8,061 nucleotides of DNA. Origin: Lachnoclostridium sp. UBA6475 (GTDB taxonomy: Bacteria; Bacillota; Clostridia; Lachnospirales; Lachnospiraceae). The notes beneath the pieces were generated by a model. It had not been told where the DNA came from. It did no database searches and saw only the letters and a program-made list of their open reading frames with translations. The DNA lies in NCBI GenBank assembly GCA_002435545.1, contig DJNB01000244.1, positions 11,107 through 19,167 of the forward strand. Direction: 5' to 3'. Shown here piece after piece: positions 1 through 5,567 of the stretch. The translations under genes were made by a program, and so were the position numbers. Position 1 is the stretch's first letter, and every line of letters starts with the position of its first letter.

Positions 1-593
1 GTAAATTCTGCTGCCGCACCACGGGAAACACCAATGATCAATGCTCCGACGATCGTTGCACCGGAACGCGAAGTTCCCGGAATGATCGCTGCCAGAAGCT
101 GGAAAATTCCGATAATGATCGCCGTCTGGTATGTAATATCATGAACTTTCGTGATAACCGGCCGTCTGCCTTTGTTCCACCGTTCTACGATGATAAATAA
201 AATACCATAGATGATCAAAGCTCCTGCTACGACAATCTGATTGTAAAACATCTCATCGATCACATCATCAAACAACACGCCCACAATGGCTGCCGGAATT
301 GTAGCCACCAGTATCTTAAACCACAAGGTCATAATGTCCATCTTTACGAACGGCTTATTGTTTTGCTTATACCGGAAATTAAAAGGAAAGATCTTTTTCC
401 AGAACAACAAAACAACCGCCATGATCGCGCCAAGCTGGACAACGACCAAAAACATCTGGGTAAAATCATCATTACTGAATGTCAAAAACTGATTGACCAA
501 AATCATATGTCCTGTGCTGCTGATAGGGAGCCATTCGGTAATTCCCTCCACAATTCCCAATACAATTGCAACAAGCACATCAAATATTCCCAT
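1..593 (-). CDS. uppP: Undecaprenyl-diphosphate phosphatase UppP (BacA), 3' end beyond window
   Basis: Integral membrane enzyme that dephosphorylates undecaprenyl diphosphate to undecaprenyl phosphate, recycling the lipid carrier for peptidoglycan and other wall polymers; the family also gives bacitracin tolerance. The reading frame is open from ATG at 593 to the window edge, 197 codons seen of about 265-290 usual. Near the N-terminus is the hallmark EGITEWLPISSTGH (residues 16-29), containing the two family glutamates (16, 20), Ser26 and His29. The second hallmark, PGTSRSGAT, lies at about 172-180 with its arginine near 176. Hydrophobic segments fill the space between. The start is supported by AAAGGAG upstream with good spacing. 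It is divergent from the PAP2 gene at 756. The missing C-terminal part should hold only the last membrane helices. Confidence 0.96.
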   Translation of the reverse strand, partial: MGIFDVLVAIVLGIVEGITEWLPISSTGHMILVNQFLTFSNDDFTQMFLVVVQLGAIMAVVLLFWKKIFPFNFRYKQNNKPFVKMDIMTLWFKILVATIPAAIVGVLFDDVIDEMFYNQIVVAGALIIYGILFIIVERWNKGRRPVITKVHDITYQTAIIIGIFQLLAAIIPGTSRSGATIVGALIIGVSRGAAAEF

Positions 594-632
594 TTTCTGT
601 TCTCCTTTCATTTTTCGTTCAAAACCATCGTT

Positions 633-661
633 ATTGTATCACAAATCGCAACACAGCACAA
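633..661 (-). promoter_or_regulatory. Probable sigma-A promoter of uppP
   Basis: On the minus strand, -35 TTGTGC (656-661) and -10 TACAAT (633-638) are separated by 17 bases, about 40 bases upstream of the uppP start. The -10 is good and the -35 is weak (3 of 6 consensus bases). Confidence 0.55.
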
Positions 662-680
662 GACTTCTCGCAATATTTCA

Positions 681-709
681 TTGCAAATTTATCCGCTTTA
701 TAGTAAAAT
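681..709 (+). promoter_or_regulatory. Probable sigma-A promoter of the PAP2-pssA-psd operon
   Basis: -35 TTGCAA (681-686) and -10 TAAAAT (704-709) with an ideal 17-base spacer. The predicted transcript starts near 716, giving a leader of about 40 bases before the ATG at 756. A small inverted repeat GCAAT/ATTGC (670-674/680-684) overlaps the -35 and could be an operator, but it is short enough to be chance. Confidence 0.65.
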
Positions 710-755
710 AGAAACATATGCAATTTATGCAACTAAAAATGGATTGGAGATTCCC

Positions 756-1466
756 ATGAAAAAACAACTTTCAAAAATTCTCCCACTATATACACTCGTA
801 CCTCTTATCAGTGCATTTACGTTAAATACGCTGATCTACAGTGGTTCGATGAGTATATGCAAAAACTGGCATCATTATGACTTTACGTCAGTTCTTGACC
901 GTATGGTCCCGGTGATCCCGGAGTGGGTATACATTTACTTAGGATGCTACCTTTTTTGGGTTATCAATTATATTTTGGTTGCGCGCATTCACAAAGACGA
1001 TCCGGATGGATTTTACCGTTATATCACAACCGATATGATGTCCCGCATCGTCTGCGGCCTGTTTTACTTCGGGCTTCCTACTACCAATGTGCGCCCTGAG
1101 ATCATAGGTTCCGGTTTTGCCGAGCACTTACTGCGCTGGGTCTATGCCATTGACCAGCCGGCCAATCTGTTTCCATCCATTCACTGCCTGGTAAGCTGGA
1201 TGTGCTTTATCGGCATACGTGGAAACAAACGTGTTCCCCGCTGGTACCGCATTTTCTCCTGCATTTTTGCTTTGCTTGTTGTCATTTCCACACAAGTGAC
1301 AAAGCAGCATTATCTCATTGATGCGGTTGCCGGAATTTTACTTGCGGAAATCCTTTTTGCATGGAACAAACGCAGCAATGCCTACCTCTATGTGAAAAAT
1401 TTCTTTGAAAAAGTAAATGCCTCACTGCGATCCCTCTCCAGAAAGAAAAAGGGAGGTTATGCATGA
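756..1466 (+). CDS. PAP2-superfamily membrane phosphatase/phosphotransferase, AUR1 (inositolphosphotransferase)-like
   Basis: A 236-residue polytopic membrane protein with about six hydrophobic segments (roughly 9-29, 55-75, 94-106, 143-155, 166-182, 187-203). PAP2 signatures are present in the variant form typical of AUR1-type enzymes: LPTTNVRPE (Arg113-Pro114) for motif 1, FPSIH (139-143) in place of PSGH, and STQVTKQHYLID (178-189) with the catalytic pair His185/Asp189. The usual Lys of motif 1 and Arg of motif 3 are absent. Family members hydrolyse or transfer phosphate-linked lipid headgroups on the outer membrane face. The frame is open as far back as 363, but that part runs through uppP antisense and the leader; ATG 756 follows a GGAGA ribosome site and starts a sensible signal-anchor. 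It is first in a four-gene operon with PE synthesis genes, so a phospholipid substrate is likely. The actual reaction is unknown. Confidence 0.85.
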   Translation: MKKQLSKILPLYTLVPLISAFTLNTLIYSGSMSICKNWHHYDFTSVLDRMVPVIPEWVYIYLGCYLFWVINYILVARIHKDDPDGFYRYITTDMMSRIVCGLFYFGLPTTNVRPEIIGSGFAEHLLRWVYAIDQPANLFPSIHCLVSWMCFIGIRGNKRVPRWYRIFSCIFALLVVISTQVTKQHYLIDAVAGILLAEILFAWNKRSNAYLYVKNFFEKVNASLRSLSRKKKGGYA

Positions 1467-2503
1467 GCTCAAAAAAGAAAAATATTTTAAATATCGGTTT
1501 CCTTGTACTCCTTCTCGTCCTTACCTTCTGGCTCGTTTTCCGTGACCAGGATCTGGGGCCGATCCTTGCGATCCTTGGCAAGGTGCCGATCCATTTTATT
1601 ATCATCGGTTTGATCCTTGTCGTATGCTATGTATGTGGCGAGTCGGTGATCATAAAATACCTGCTGCATGCTGTAAAGATCAAAGCACCGCTGATCAACT
1701 GCATCCGCTATTCTTTTGTCGGATTCTTTTTCAGCTGTATCACCCCGTCTGCCACCGGCGGACAGCCCGCTCAGATTTTTTACATGCAGCGCCAGAAAAT
1801 TGATATTCCGACGGCATCGATCATTTTGATGCTTGTCACGATCGAATACAAATTTGTTCTTGTATTCATTGGTCTGGCTCTTGCTTTATTTGGCCAGCCA
1901 CTCGTACAGACATTGACCTCCGAGGCGCAGTTTTATCTTTATCTCGGTCTTGGATTAAATGTTTTTTGCGTTATATTTATGAGTTTTCTTGTCTTTTTAC
2001 CAAATACGGCAAGTTATCTCATCACAAAGGGATTTTTACTGCTGCAGCGTCTTCATATTATGAAAGACAAAAACAACCGTATGCAGCGCTTACAAAATTC
2101 TATGGAAACATACAGAAAAGCCAGTGTATTTTTGAAGGCAAATAAACTTGTGATCTTCAATACGACCGTGATCACGTTTGTTCAGCGAATACTTCTTTTT
2201 GCCGTCACATATGTTGTATATAGAAGTTTCGGACTGACCGAACAAACTCTTCTTACGATGGTTTTATTGCAGGCAGCAATCTCCGTATCGGTGGATATGC
2301 TTCCGCTTCCCGGCGGAATGGGAATCAGCGAACGGCTTTTTCTACAGATATTTGCCCCGCTTTTTGGCAGCACGGCACTCACCCTGTCCGGAATGCTCTT
2401 AAGCAGGGGAATCAGTTACTATATGCTGGTTATCCTGAGTGGTGTGATTACAATTATCACCCATCTCACCGTAAAGCCGGCACCGAAAGACGATGAATCT
2501 TAA
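1463..2503 (+). CDS. Lysylphosphatidylglycerol synthase transmembrane-region family protein (MprF/YbhN-like, UPF0104)
   Basis: A 346-residue polytopic membrane protein of the family that forms the flippase half of MprF. Family motifs are visible: ITPSATGGQPAQ (93-104) after the early helices, and DMLPLPGGMGISE (278-290) near the C-terminus. There is no attached lysyl- or alanyl-transferase domain, so it is a standalone membrane unit and not a full MprF. Such proteins are thought to move phospholipids or polyprenyl-linked lipids between leaflets. It starts within the end of the PAP2 gene with an ATGA overlap (1463-1466). A GGGAGG ribosome site lies at 1451-1456, six bases before the start, so translation is likely coupled. 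The position directly before pssA and psd suggests a role in distributing or handling PE or its derivatives. That role is inference. Confidence 0.9.
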   Translation: MSSKKKNILNIGFLVLLLVLTFWLVFRDQDLGPILAILGKVPIHFIIIGLILVVCYVCGESVIIKYLLHAVKIKAPLINCIRYSFVGFFFSCITPSATGGQPAQIFYMQRQKIDIPTASIILMLVTIEYKFVLVFIGLALALFGQPLVQTLTSEAQFYLYLGLGLNVFCVIFMSFLVFLPNTASYLITKGFLLLQRLHIMKDKNNRMQRLQNSMETYRKASVFLKANKLVIFNTTVITFVQRILLFAVTYVVYRSFGLTEQTLLTMVLLQAAISVSVDMLPLPGGMGISERLFLQIFAPLFGSTALTLSGMLLSRGISYYMLVILSGVITIITHLTVKPAPKDDES

Positions 2504-2527
2504 ACAATCACAGAAAAGAGGTTTCTT

Positions 2528-3151
2528 ATGATAGGAGTTTACAATTATTCAGTTATTTTGACGTATCTGGGGGTAGGTCTTTCCATCTTTGGTATCACGC
2601 AGGCATTGTCAGGAAATTTTGACATTGCGATCCTGTGCCTTGCTTTGGCCGGAGCCTGCGATACGTTTGACGGAAAAGTTGCACGAAGCATGAAAAACCG
2701 TACGGAAGAACAGATCATCTTCGGGATTCAGATCGACTCCCTCTGCGATGCCATCTGTTTTGGCGTAACTCCGGCGATCATTGCATATTCGCTCGGCCTA
2801 AACAGCACCTTTGGAATTATCGTGGAAATTGTATTTGTGCTCTGCGGTGTTATCCGCCTGGCTTACTTTAATGTATTGGAAGAATTAAAACATTTGCACC
2901 CGGAAAAATCGGAATCCAAATGCTACCACGGTCTTCCGATCACTTCGATCGCGATTATTTTTCCAATTATTTACATGTTTCGTCCACTGGTATCCCCGCA
3001 GCTCTTTTTGACTGCGCTTCCGTTTGTCATGCTGGCAATCGCTTTTTTATACATATGCGATTTCAAGATCCGCAAACCTTCCAATGCTATGGTTGCCTTT
3101 ATCCTGATCTTTATGGCAATCGTCGTATTGAAAATTCTTCATGTATTTTAA
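2528..3151 (+). CDS. pssA: CDP-diacylglycerol--serine O-phosphatidyltransferase (phosphatidylserine synthase), CDP-alcohol phosphatidyltransferase family
   Basis: Membrane enzyme that exchanges CMP of CDP-diacylglycerol for L-serine, giving phosphatidylserine. The metal- and CDP-binding signature is complete: Asp45, Asp48-Gly49, Ala52-Arg53, Gly66, Asp70, Asp74. The AR-to-G interval is 12 residues instead of the commoner 8, through an insertion around NRTEEQ (57-62). GVTPA after the signature and RLAYFN further on agree with the PssA branch and not with PgsA. Several hydrophobic helices follow, and the length of 207 residues is usual for the family. The start is supported by AGAGG six bases upstream, 24 bases after the previous gene. 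The following psd gene, 12 bases away, uses the product and makes the serine-specific assignment strong. Confidence 0.92.
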   Translation: MIGVYNYSVILTYLGVGLSIFGITQALSGNFDIAILCLALAGACDTFDGKVARSMKNRTEEQIIFGIQIDSLCDAICFGVTPAIIAYSLGLNSTFGIIVEIVFVLCGVIRLAYFNVLEELKHLHPEKSESKCYHGLPITSIAIIFPIIYMFRPLVSPQLFLTALPFVMLAIAFLYICDFKIRKPSNAMVAFILIFMAIVVLKILHVF

Positions 3152-3157
3152 GGGAGG
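3151..3157 (+). promoter_or_regulatory. psd ribosome binding site overlapping the pssA stop codon
   Basis: AGGGAGG begins in the last base of the pssA TAA stop and lies six bases before ATG 3164. Terminating ribosomes are therefore placed directly on the psd start, which favours coupled, matched synthesis of the two enzymes. Confidence 0.75.
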
Positions 3158-3163
3158 CCCCGC

Positions 3164-4057
3164 ATGAAATATATTGATCGAAACGGAAAAAAAATAATTG
3201 ACGATTCCCGTCAGGATAAACTCCTGCACTTACTTTATACCCATGCATGGGGACGCGCGCTCTTAAAGCCTCTTGTCGCACCCGGTTTTTCCGGATTTGC
3301 GGGCAGGCTTTTAGACACCCGGTTATCAACGCGGCTCGTTCCCGGTTTTATCAAAAACAATCATATTGATATGTCCAGCTATCAGGAGACGGAATACCGC
3401 TCTTTCAATGACTTTTTTTCAAGAAAGATCAAAGCGGGCGCCCGCATTTTCTCACCCGAAGAAACGGATCTCATCAGTCCCTGCGACTGCTATGCGTCTG
3501 CTTACCGCATTGATCCCGCTCTCCGCGTAAATATCAAAGATACGACATACTCAGTGGCTTCGCTCCTTCGCAGCAAAAAGCTCGCTGCCCGTTATGCCGG
3601 CGGCACTCTTCTTGTCCTGCGGCTTACGGTCGGAGATTATCACCGCTACCATTATCCGGTCTCCGGAATCCAGTCGAAAAACCACTTCATTCCGGGCATC
3701 CTTCACACGGTAAATCCGATCGCCAATGACTATATTCCGATCTACAAAGAAAACGCGCGCGAATATACCGTCATCCGCTCCCCGCAGTTTGGTGATGTCA
3801 CACAGATGGAAGTCGGTGCCATGCTGGTCGGTAAAATATGCAACCACAGACAATCCTGCCGCGTTTTCCGCGGCGAAGAAAAAGGGTATTTCCAATACGG
3901 CGGTTCGACGATCGTTCTCTTTCTGGAAAAAGACGCTGTCATGCTCCGCCCGGATCTTATGGAAAATACCCGACAGGGTTACGAAACGCAGCTTCACCTC
4001 GGAGACACCTTAGGACATTCCCCATGGTGTAAGGACGAAGATCACACCGATCGCTAA
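3164..4057 (+). CDS. psd: Phosphatidylserine decarboxylase proenzyme
   Basis: Converts phosphatidylserine to phosphatidylethanolamine using a pyruvoyl cofactor made by self-cleavage. The 297-residue protein shows SFNDFFSRKIK (80-90), SPCD with Asp108, DYHRYHYP (158-165) with the candidate catalytic His160/His163, a conserved VGAMLVGK stretch (217-224), and the cleavage motif GGST (246-249). Cleavage before Ser248 would give a beta chain of about 247 residues and an alpha chain of 50. Its length and motifs fit the clostridial type. It is last in the lipid operon, 12 bases after pssA. The usual fold should end near residue 284 (GDTLG). The last dozen residues are polar and lie over the antisense microprotein frame, so they may be an added tail. 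The Cys-Tyr following Asp108 replaces a more usual Gly. Confidence 0.95.
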   Translation: MKYIDRNGKKIIDDSRQDKLLHLLYTHAWGRALLKPLVAPGFSGFAGRLLDTRLSTRLVPGFIKNNHIDMSSYQETEYRSFNDFFSRKIKAGARIFSPEETDLISPCDCYASAYRIDPALRVNIKDTTYSVASLLRSKKLAARYAGGTLLVLRLTVGDYHRYHYPVSGIQSKNHFIPGILHTVNPIANDYIPIYKENAREYTVIRSPQFGDVTQMEVGAMLVGKICNHRQSCRVFRGEEKGYFQYGGSTIVLFLEKDAVMLRPDLMENTRQGYETQLHLGDTLGHSPWCKDEDHTDR

Positions 4058-4102
4058 AATAATTGCTGCATAATATATGGTTTCTTTTGTTGCATCTGAC
4101 AT
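4010..4102 (-). CDS. Probable 30-residue single-pass membrane microprotein
   Basis: An unrecognised short frame. ATG at 4102 is preceded, eight bases away, by a perfect GGAGG (4111-4115), and the stop lies at 4010. The peptide begins with a small charged stretch, MSDATKET, then has one hydrophobic helix of about 17 residues (YYAAIILAIGVIFVL), and ends TPWGMS. This layout is typical of regulatory or accessory membrane microproteins. It is convergent with psd and overlaps its last 48 bases. It lies downstream of nth on the same strand, after the hairpin at 4124-4173. No separate promoter is clear, and no family is recognised. A chance frame is possible, but the combination of ribosome site, start and clean helix argues against it. 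Confidence 0.55.
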   Translation of the reverse strand: MSDATKETIYYAAIILAIGVIFVLTPWGMS

Positions 4103-4123
4103 AGTAAAAACCTCCATTTTTAT

Positions 4124-4173
4124 AAAATAAAAGTCTGTAAAAAGGATCACCTCCTTATTACAGACTTTATTTT
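4124..4173. terminator. Strong two-way hairpin terminator between psd and nth, with 16S 3'-tail sequence in its tip
   Basis: Arms AAAGTCTGTAA (4130-4140) and TTACAGACTTT (4158-4168) pair perfectly. The stem extends outward by five A-T pairs after one bulged base (4124-4128/4169-4173) and inward, after one mismatch, by AAGGA/TCCTT (4142-4146/4152-4156). T-rich flanks exist on both strands, so it can end psd transcription on plus and nth transcription on minus. Positions 4144-4156 read GGATCACCTCCTT on plus, the conserved 3' end of bacterial 16S rRNA, and therefore an ideal Shine-Dalgarno sequence on minus. No start codon follows that sequence at usable distance. The remaining gap to nth (4174-4233) shows only a short TTTTGC/GCAAAA inverted repeat. 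Confidence 0.7.
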
Positions 4174-4233
4174 ACCCAAAATGCTGTCCCATTTAACGGA
4201 CTCAATCAAAGATTTTGCAAATTTTGCAAAAGG

Positions 4234-4866
4234 TTATCCAAGATTTTTCTTACAAATTTCCTGCAGGCAGCATTTGTCACAATATGCCTTTCTCGCCGTA
4301 CAGACTTCTCTTCCATGATGAACAAGGCGGTGGCAGAAATCACTCCCTTTTTCCCCCGGAATGATCTTCCACAGTTCCATCTCAACCTTTTTCGGATCTT
4401 TTATGCCGTCCACTAACCCCATCCGGTTTACCAGACGGATGCAGTGAGTATCGGTTACGATCGCCGGCTTGCCAAATACATCGCCCATGATTAGATTGGC
4501 ACTCTTTCTGCCAACCCCCGGCAGACTGAGAAGGGCATCAAAATCGTCCGGCACCTGCCCGTCAAACTGCTCCACCAGCATATTCATGCATTTATGAATA
4601 TCTCTAGCCTTGCTGGCTCCCAGCCCACACGGACGTACAATCTCTTCGATCTCTTCTACCCCGGCCTGTGCCAGTGCCTGCGGACTCGGATATTTGCCAA
4701 ATAAATCTTTCACTACCACATTGACACGGGCATCCGTGCACTGCGCCGCCAGTCTTACACTTACCAGTAATTTCCATGCTTCGTCGTAGTCCAGTGTACA
4801 ATCCGCCAGCGGATACTCTTTTTCCAGTTCTTCTATGATCTGATTTGCTCTTTGTTTTTTAGTCAT
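4234..4866 (-). CDS. nth: Endonuclease III (DNA glycosylase/AP lyase)
   Basis: Base-excision repair enzyme that removes oxidised pyrimidines and nicks abasic sites by beta-elimination. The 210-residue protein has the full family layout: AAQCTD (40-45) near the N-terminus, helix-hairpin-helix LPGVGRKSAN (115-124) with catalytic Lys121, and VTDTH (137-141) with Asp139. The [4Fe-4S] ligands are Cys189, Cys196, Cys199 and Cys205 in C-x6-C-x2-C-x5-C spacing. Length matches the family. The start is supported by GAGGG seven bases upstream. It stands alone on the minus strand, divergent from the HEXXH gene and convergent with the lipid operon. Transcription may stop at the hairpin 4124-4173 or read through into the microprotein frame. 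Confidence 0.97.
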   Translation of the reverse strand: MTKKQRANQIIEELEKEYPLADCTLDYDEAWKLLVSVRLAAQCTDARVNVVVKDLFGKYPSPQALAQAGVEEIEEIVRPCGLGASKARDIHKCMNMLVEQFDGQVPDDFDALLSLPGVGRKSANLIMGDVFGKPAIVTDTHCIRLVNRMGLVDGIKDPKKVEMELWKIIPGEKGSDFCHRLVHHGREVCTARKAYCDKCCLQEICKKNLG

Positions 4867-4897
4867 CTGCGTCCCTCTTTTCTTTTGCTCTATCTCT

Positions 4898-4925
4898 AGT
4901 ATACATTGTTTTGAAAAGATTGCAA
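4898..4925 (-). promoter_or_regulatory. Probable sigma-A promoter of nth
   Basis: Minus-strand -35 TTGCAA (4920-4925) and -10 TATACT (4898-4903) with a 16-base spacer, about 30 bases upstream of the nth start. Its -35 lies only eight bases from the -35 of the divergent promoter at 4934-4963. Confidence 0.65.
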
Positions 4926-4933
4926 TTGATTTG

Positions 4934-4963
4934 TTGACTTTCCTATATAAGGTAGAGTATAAT
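4934..4963 (+). promoter_or_regulatory. Near-consensus sigma-A promoter of the HEXXH protein-trpB-DUF218 unit
   Basis: -35 TTGACT (4934-4939, 5 of 6) and a perfect -10 TATAAT (4958-4963), spaced by 18 bases. The predicted start is near 4970, giving a leader of about 65 bases. This is the best promoter in the window and suggests substantial expression unless repressed. Confidence 0.8.
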
Positions 4964-4967
4964 TTTA

Positions 4968-5009
4968 TTATAGGATAAGATTCCGAAAAATTTTGGACAC
5001 ATCCTATAA
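4968..5009 (+). promoter_or_regulatory. Inverted repeat at the 5' end of the leader
   Basis: TTATAGGAT (4968-4976) and ATCCTATAA (5001-5009) are perfect 9-base reverse complements enclosing 24 bases. The left arm sits at the predicted transcription start, so the messenger would begin with a hairpin. It could be a protective 5' stem, or the two arms could be DNA operator half-sites. The core TCCTATA also occurs at 4941-4947 inside the promoter spacer. Confidence 0.5.
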
Positions 5010-5020
5010 GACCCTAAAAG

Positions 5021-5027
5021 AAAGGAG
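5021..5027 (+). promoter_or_regulatory. Ribosome binding site deciding the start of the HEXXH gene
   Basis: AAAGGAG lies seven bases before ATG 5035. It would fall inside the coding region if the upstream TTG at 4993 were used, and no ribosome site precedes that TTG. The ATG at 5035 is therefore the likely start. Confidence 0.8.
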
Positions 5028-5034
5028 ACATTTT

Positions 5035-5541
5035 ATGAGTTTATCAATCAGTGCCCTGGGAGGCTATGACACCTTTTATCCCATTTACTCCGCAGCTCCG
5101 GTAAACCGGGCAGATGCTGTCGACCGTGTCAGCCGGGATTCCGGTAATATCAAAACAGAATCCGGCGATAAGGTCAAAAAAGGAGAATGCCAGACATGTG
5201 CCAAAAGGAAATATGTGGATGGTTCCAACGAATTCAATGTTTCCTTCAAAGCACCCGGACATATCAGTCCTGAGAATTCTGCCGCCAAAGTAATGGCGCA
5301 TGAGCAGGAGCATGTTGCCAATGCCATTGCCGAGGGCAGCAAACCAAATAAAGAACTCATATCTGCAACCGTATCGCTTCATACTTGCGTTTGTCCGGAA
5401 TGTGGACGCACTTACGTATCCGGTGGCAACACCCATACCGTCATGCGTACGACAAGTGATACCTCAAATCCTTATGCGAAATTACAGCAGAGTATGAACC
5501 GAAATTTCTCTGCCGGACTGAATTTTGATATGAGTGCATAA
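5035..5541 (+). CDS. SprA-related family protein, putative HEXXH metalloprotease
   Basis: A 168-residue protein with a zinc-protease-like HEQEH motif (His89, Glu90, His93). Ahead of it is ECQTCAKRKYVDGS (51-64), and after it CVCPECGRTYVSGG (118-131), so Cys52/Cys55 and Cys120/Cys123 could form a structural zinc site. These three blocks match my recollection of a widespread, functionally unassigned Firmicutes family annotated as SprA-related or putative metalloprotease. No signal peptide or membrane helix is seen. The N-terminal 45 and C-terminal 30 residues are polar and look flexible. The start at 5035 is fixed by AAAGGAG; an in-frame TTG at 4993 lacks one. It is the first gene after a near-consensus promoter and is followed by trpB after 26 bases. 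Substrate and role are unknown, and protease activity is inferred only from the motif. Confidence 0.8.
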   Translation: MSLSISALGGYDTFYPIYSAAPVNRADAVDRVSRDSGNIKTESGDKVKKGECQTCAKRKYVDGSNEFNVSFKAPGHISPENSAAKVMAHEQEHVANAIAEGSKPNKELISATVSLHTCVCPECGRTYVSGGNTHTVMRTTSDTSNPYAKLQQSMNRNFSAGLNFDMSA

Positions 5542-5567
5542 AATTATTAATACTGGAGGCTAAAAAC

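Noticed and set aside
718..732. Direct repeat ATGCAA-TTT-ATGCAA in the lipid operon leader
   Set aside because: It is short and in AT-rich sequence; there is no support beyond the match itself.
363..755. Upstream extension of the PAP2 reading frame
   Set aside because: This part is antisense to uppP and covers the promoter and leader. It has no ribosome site and no family similarity, and ATG 756 has GGAGA before it.
3551..3997. 148-residue minus-strand frame inside psd
   Set aside because: It is a shadow of the psd coding frame, with no ribosome site or recognisable domain.
4204..4232. TTTTGC/GCAAAA inverted repeat as the nth terminator
   Set aside because: It is a short AT-rich stem with no good T run; the hairpin at 4124-4173 is far stronger.
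4993..5034. TTG start 14 codons upstream for the HEXXH protein
   Set aside because: There is no ribosome site before the TTG, and the extension would translate the leader stem and the AAAGGAG site itself.
5044..5436. 130-residue minus-strand frame inside the HEXXH gene
   Set aside because: It is an antisense shadow; the plus frame has conserved motifs, a ribosome site and a promoter.
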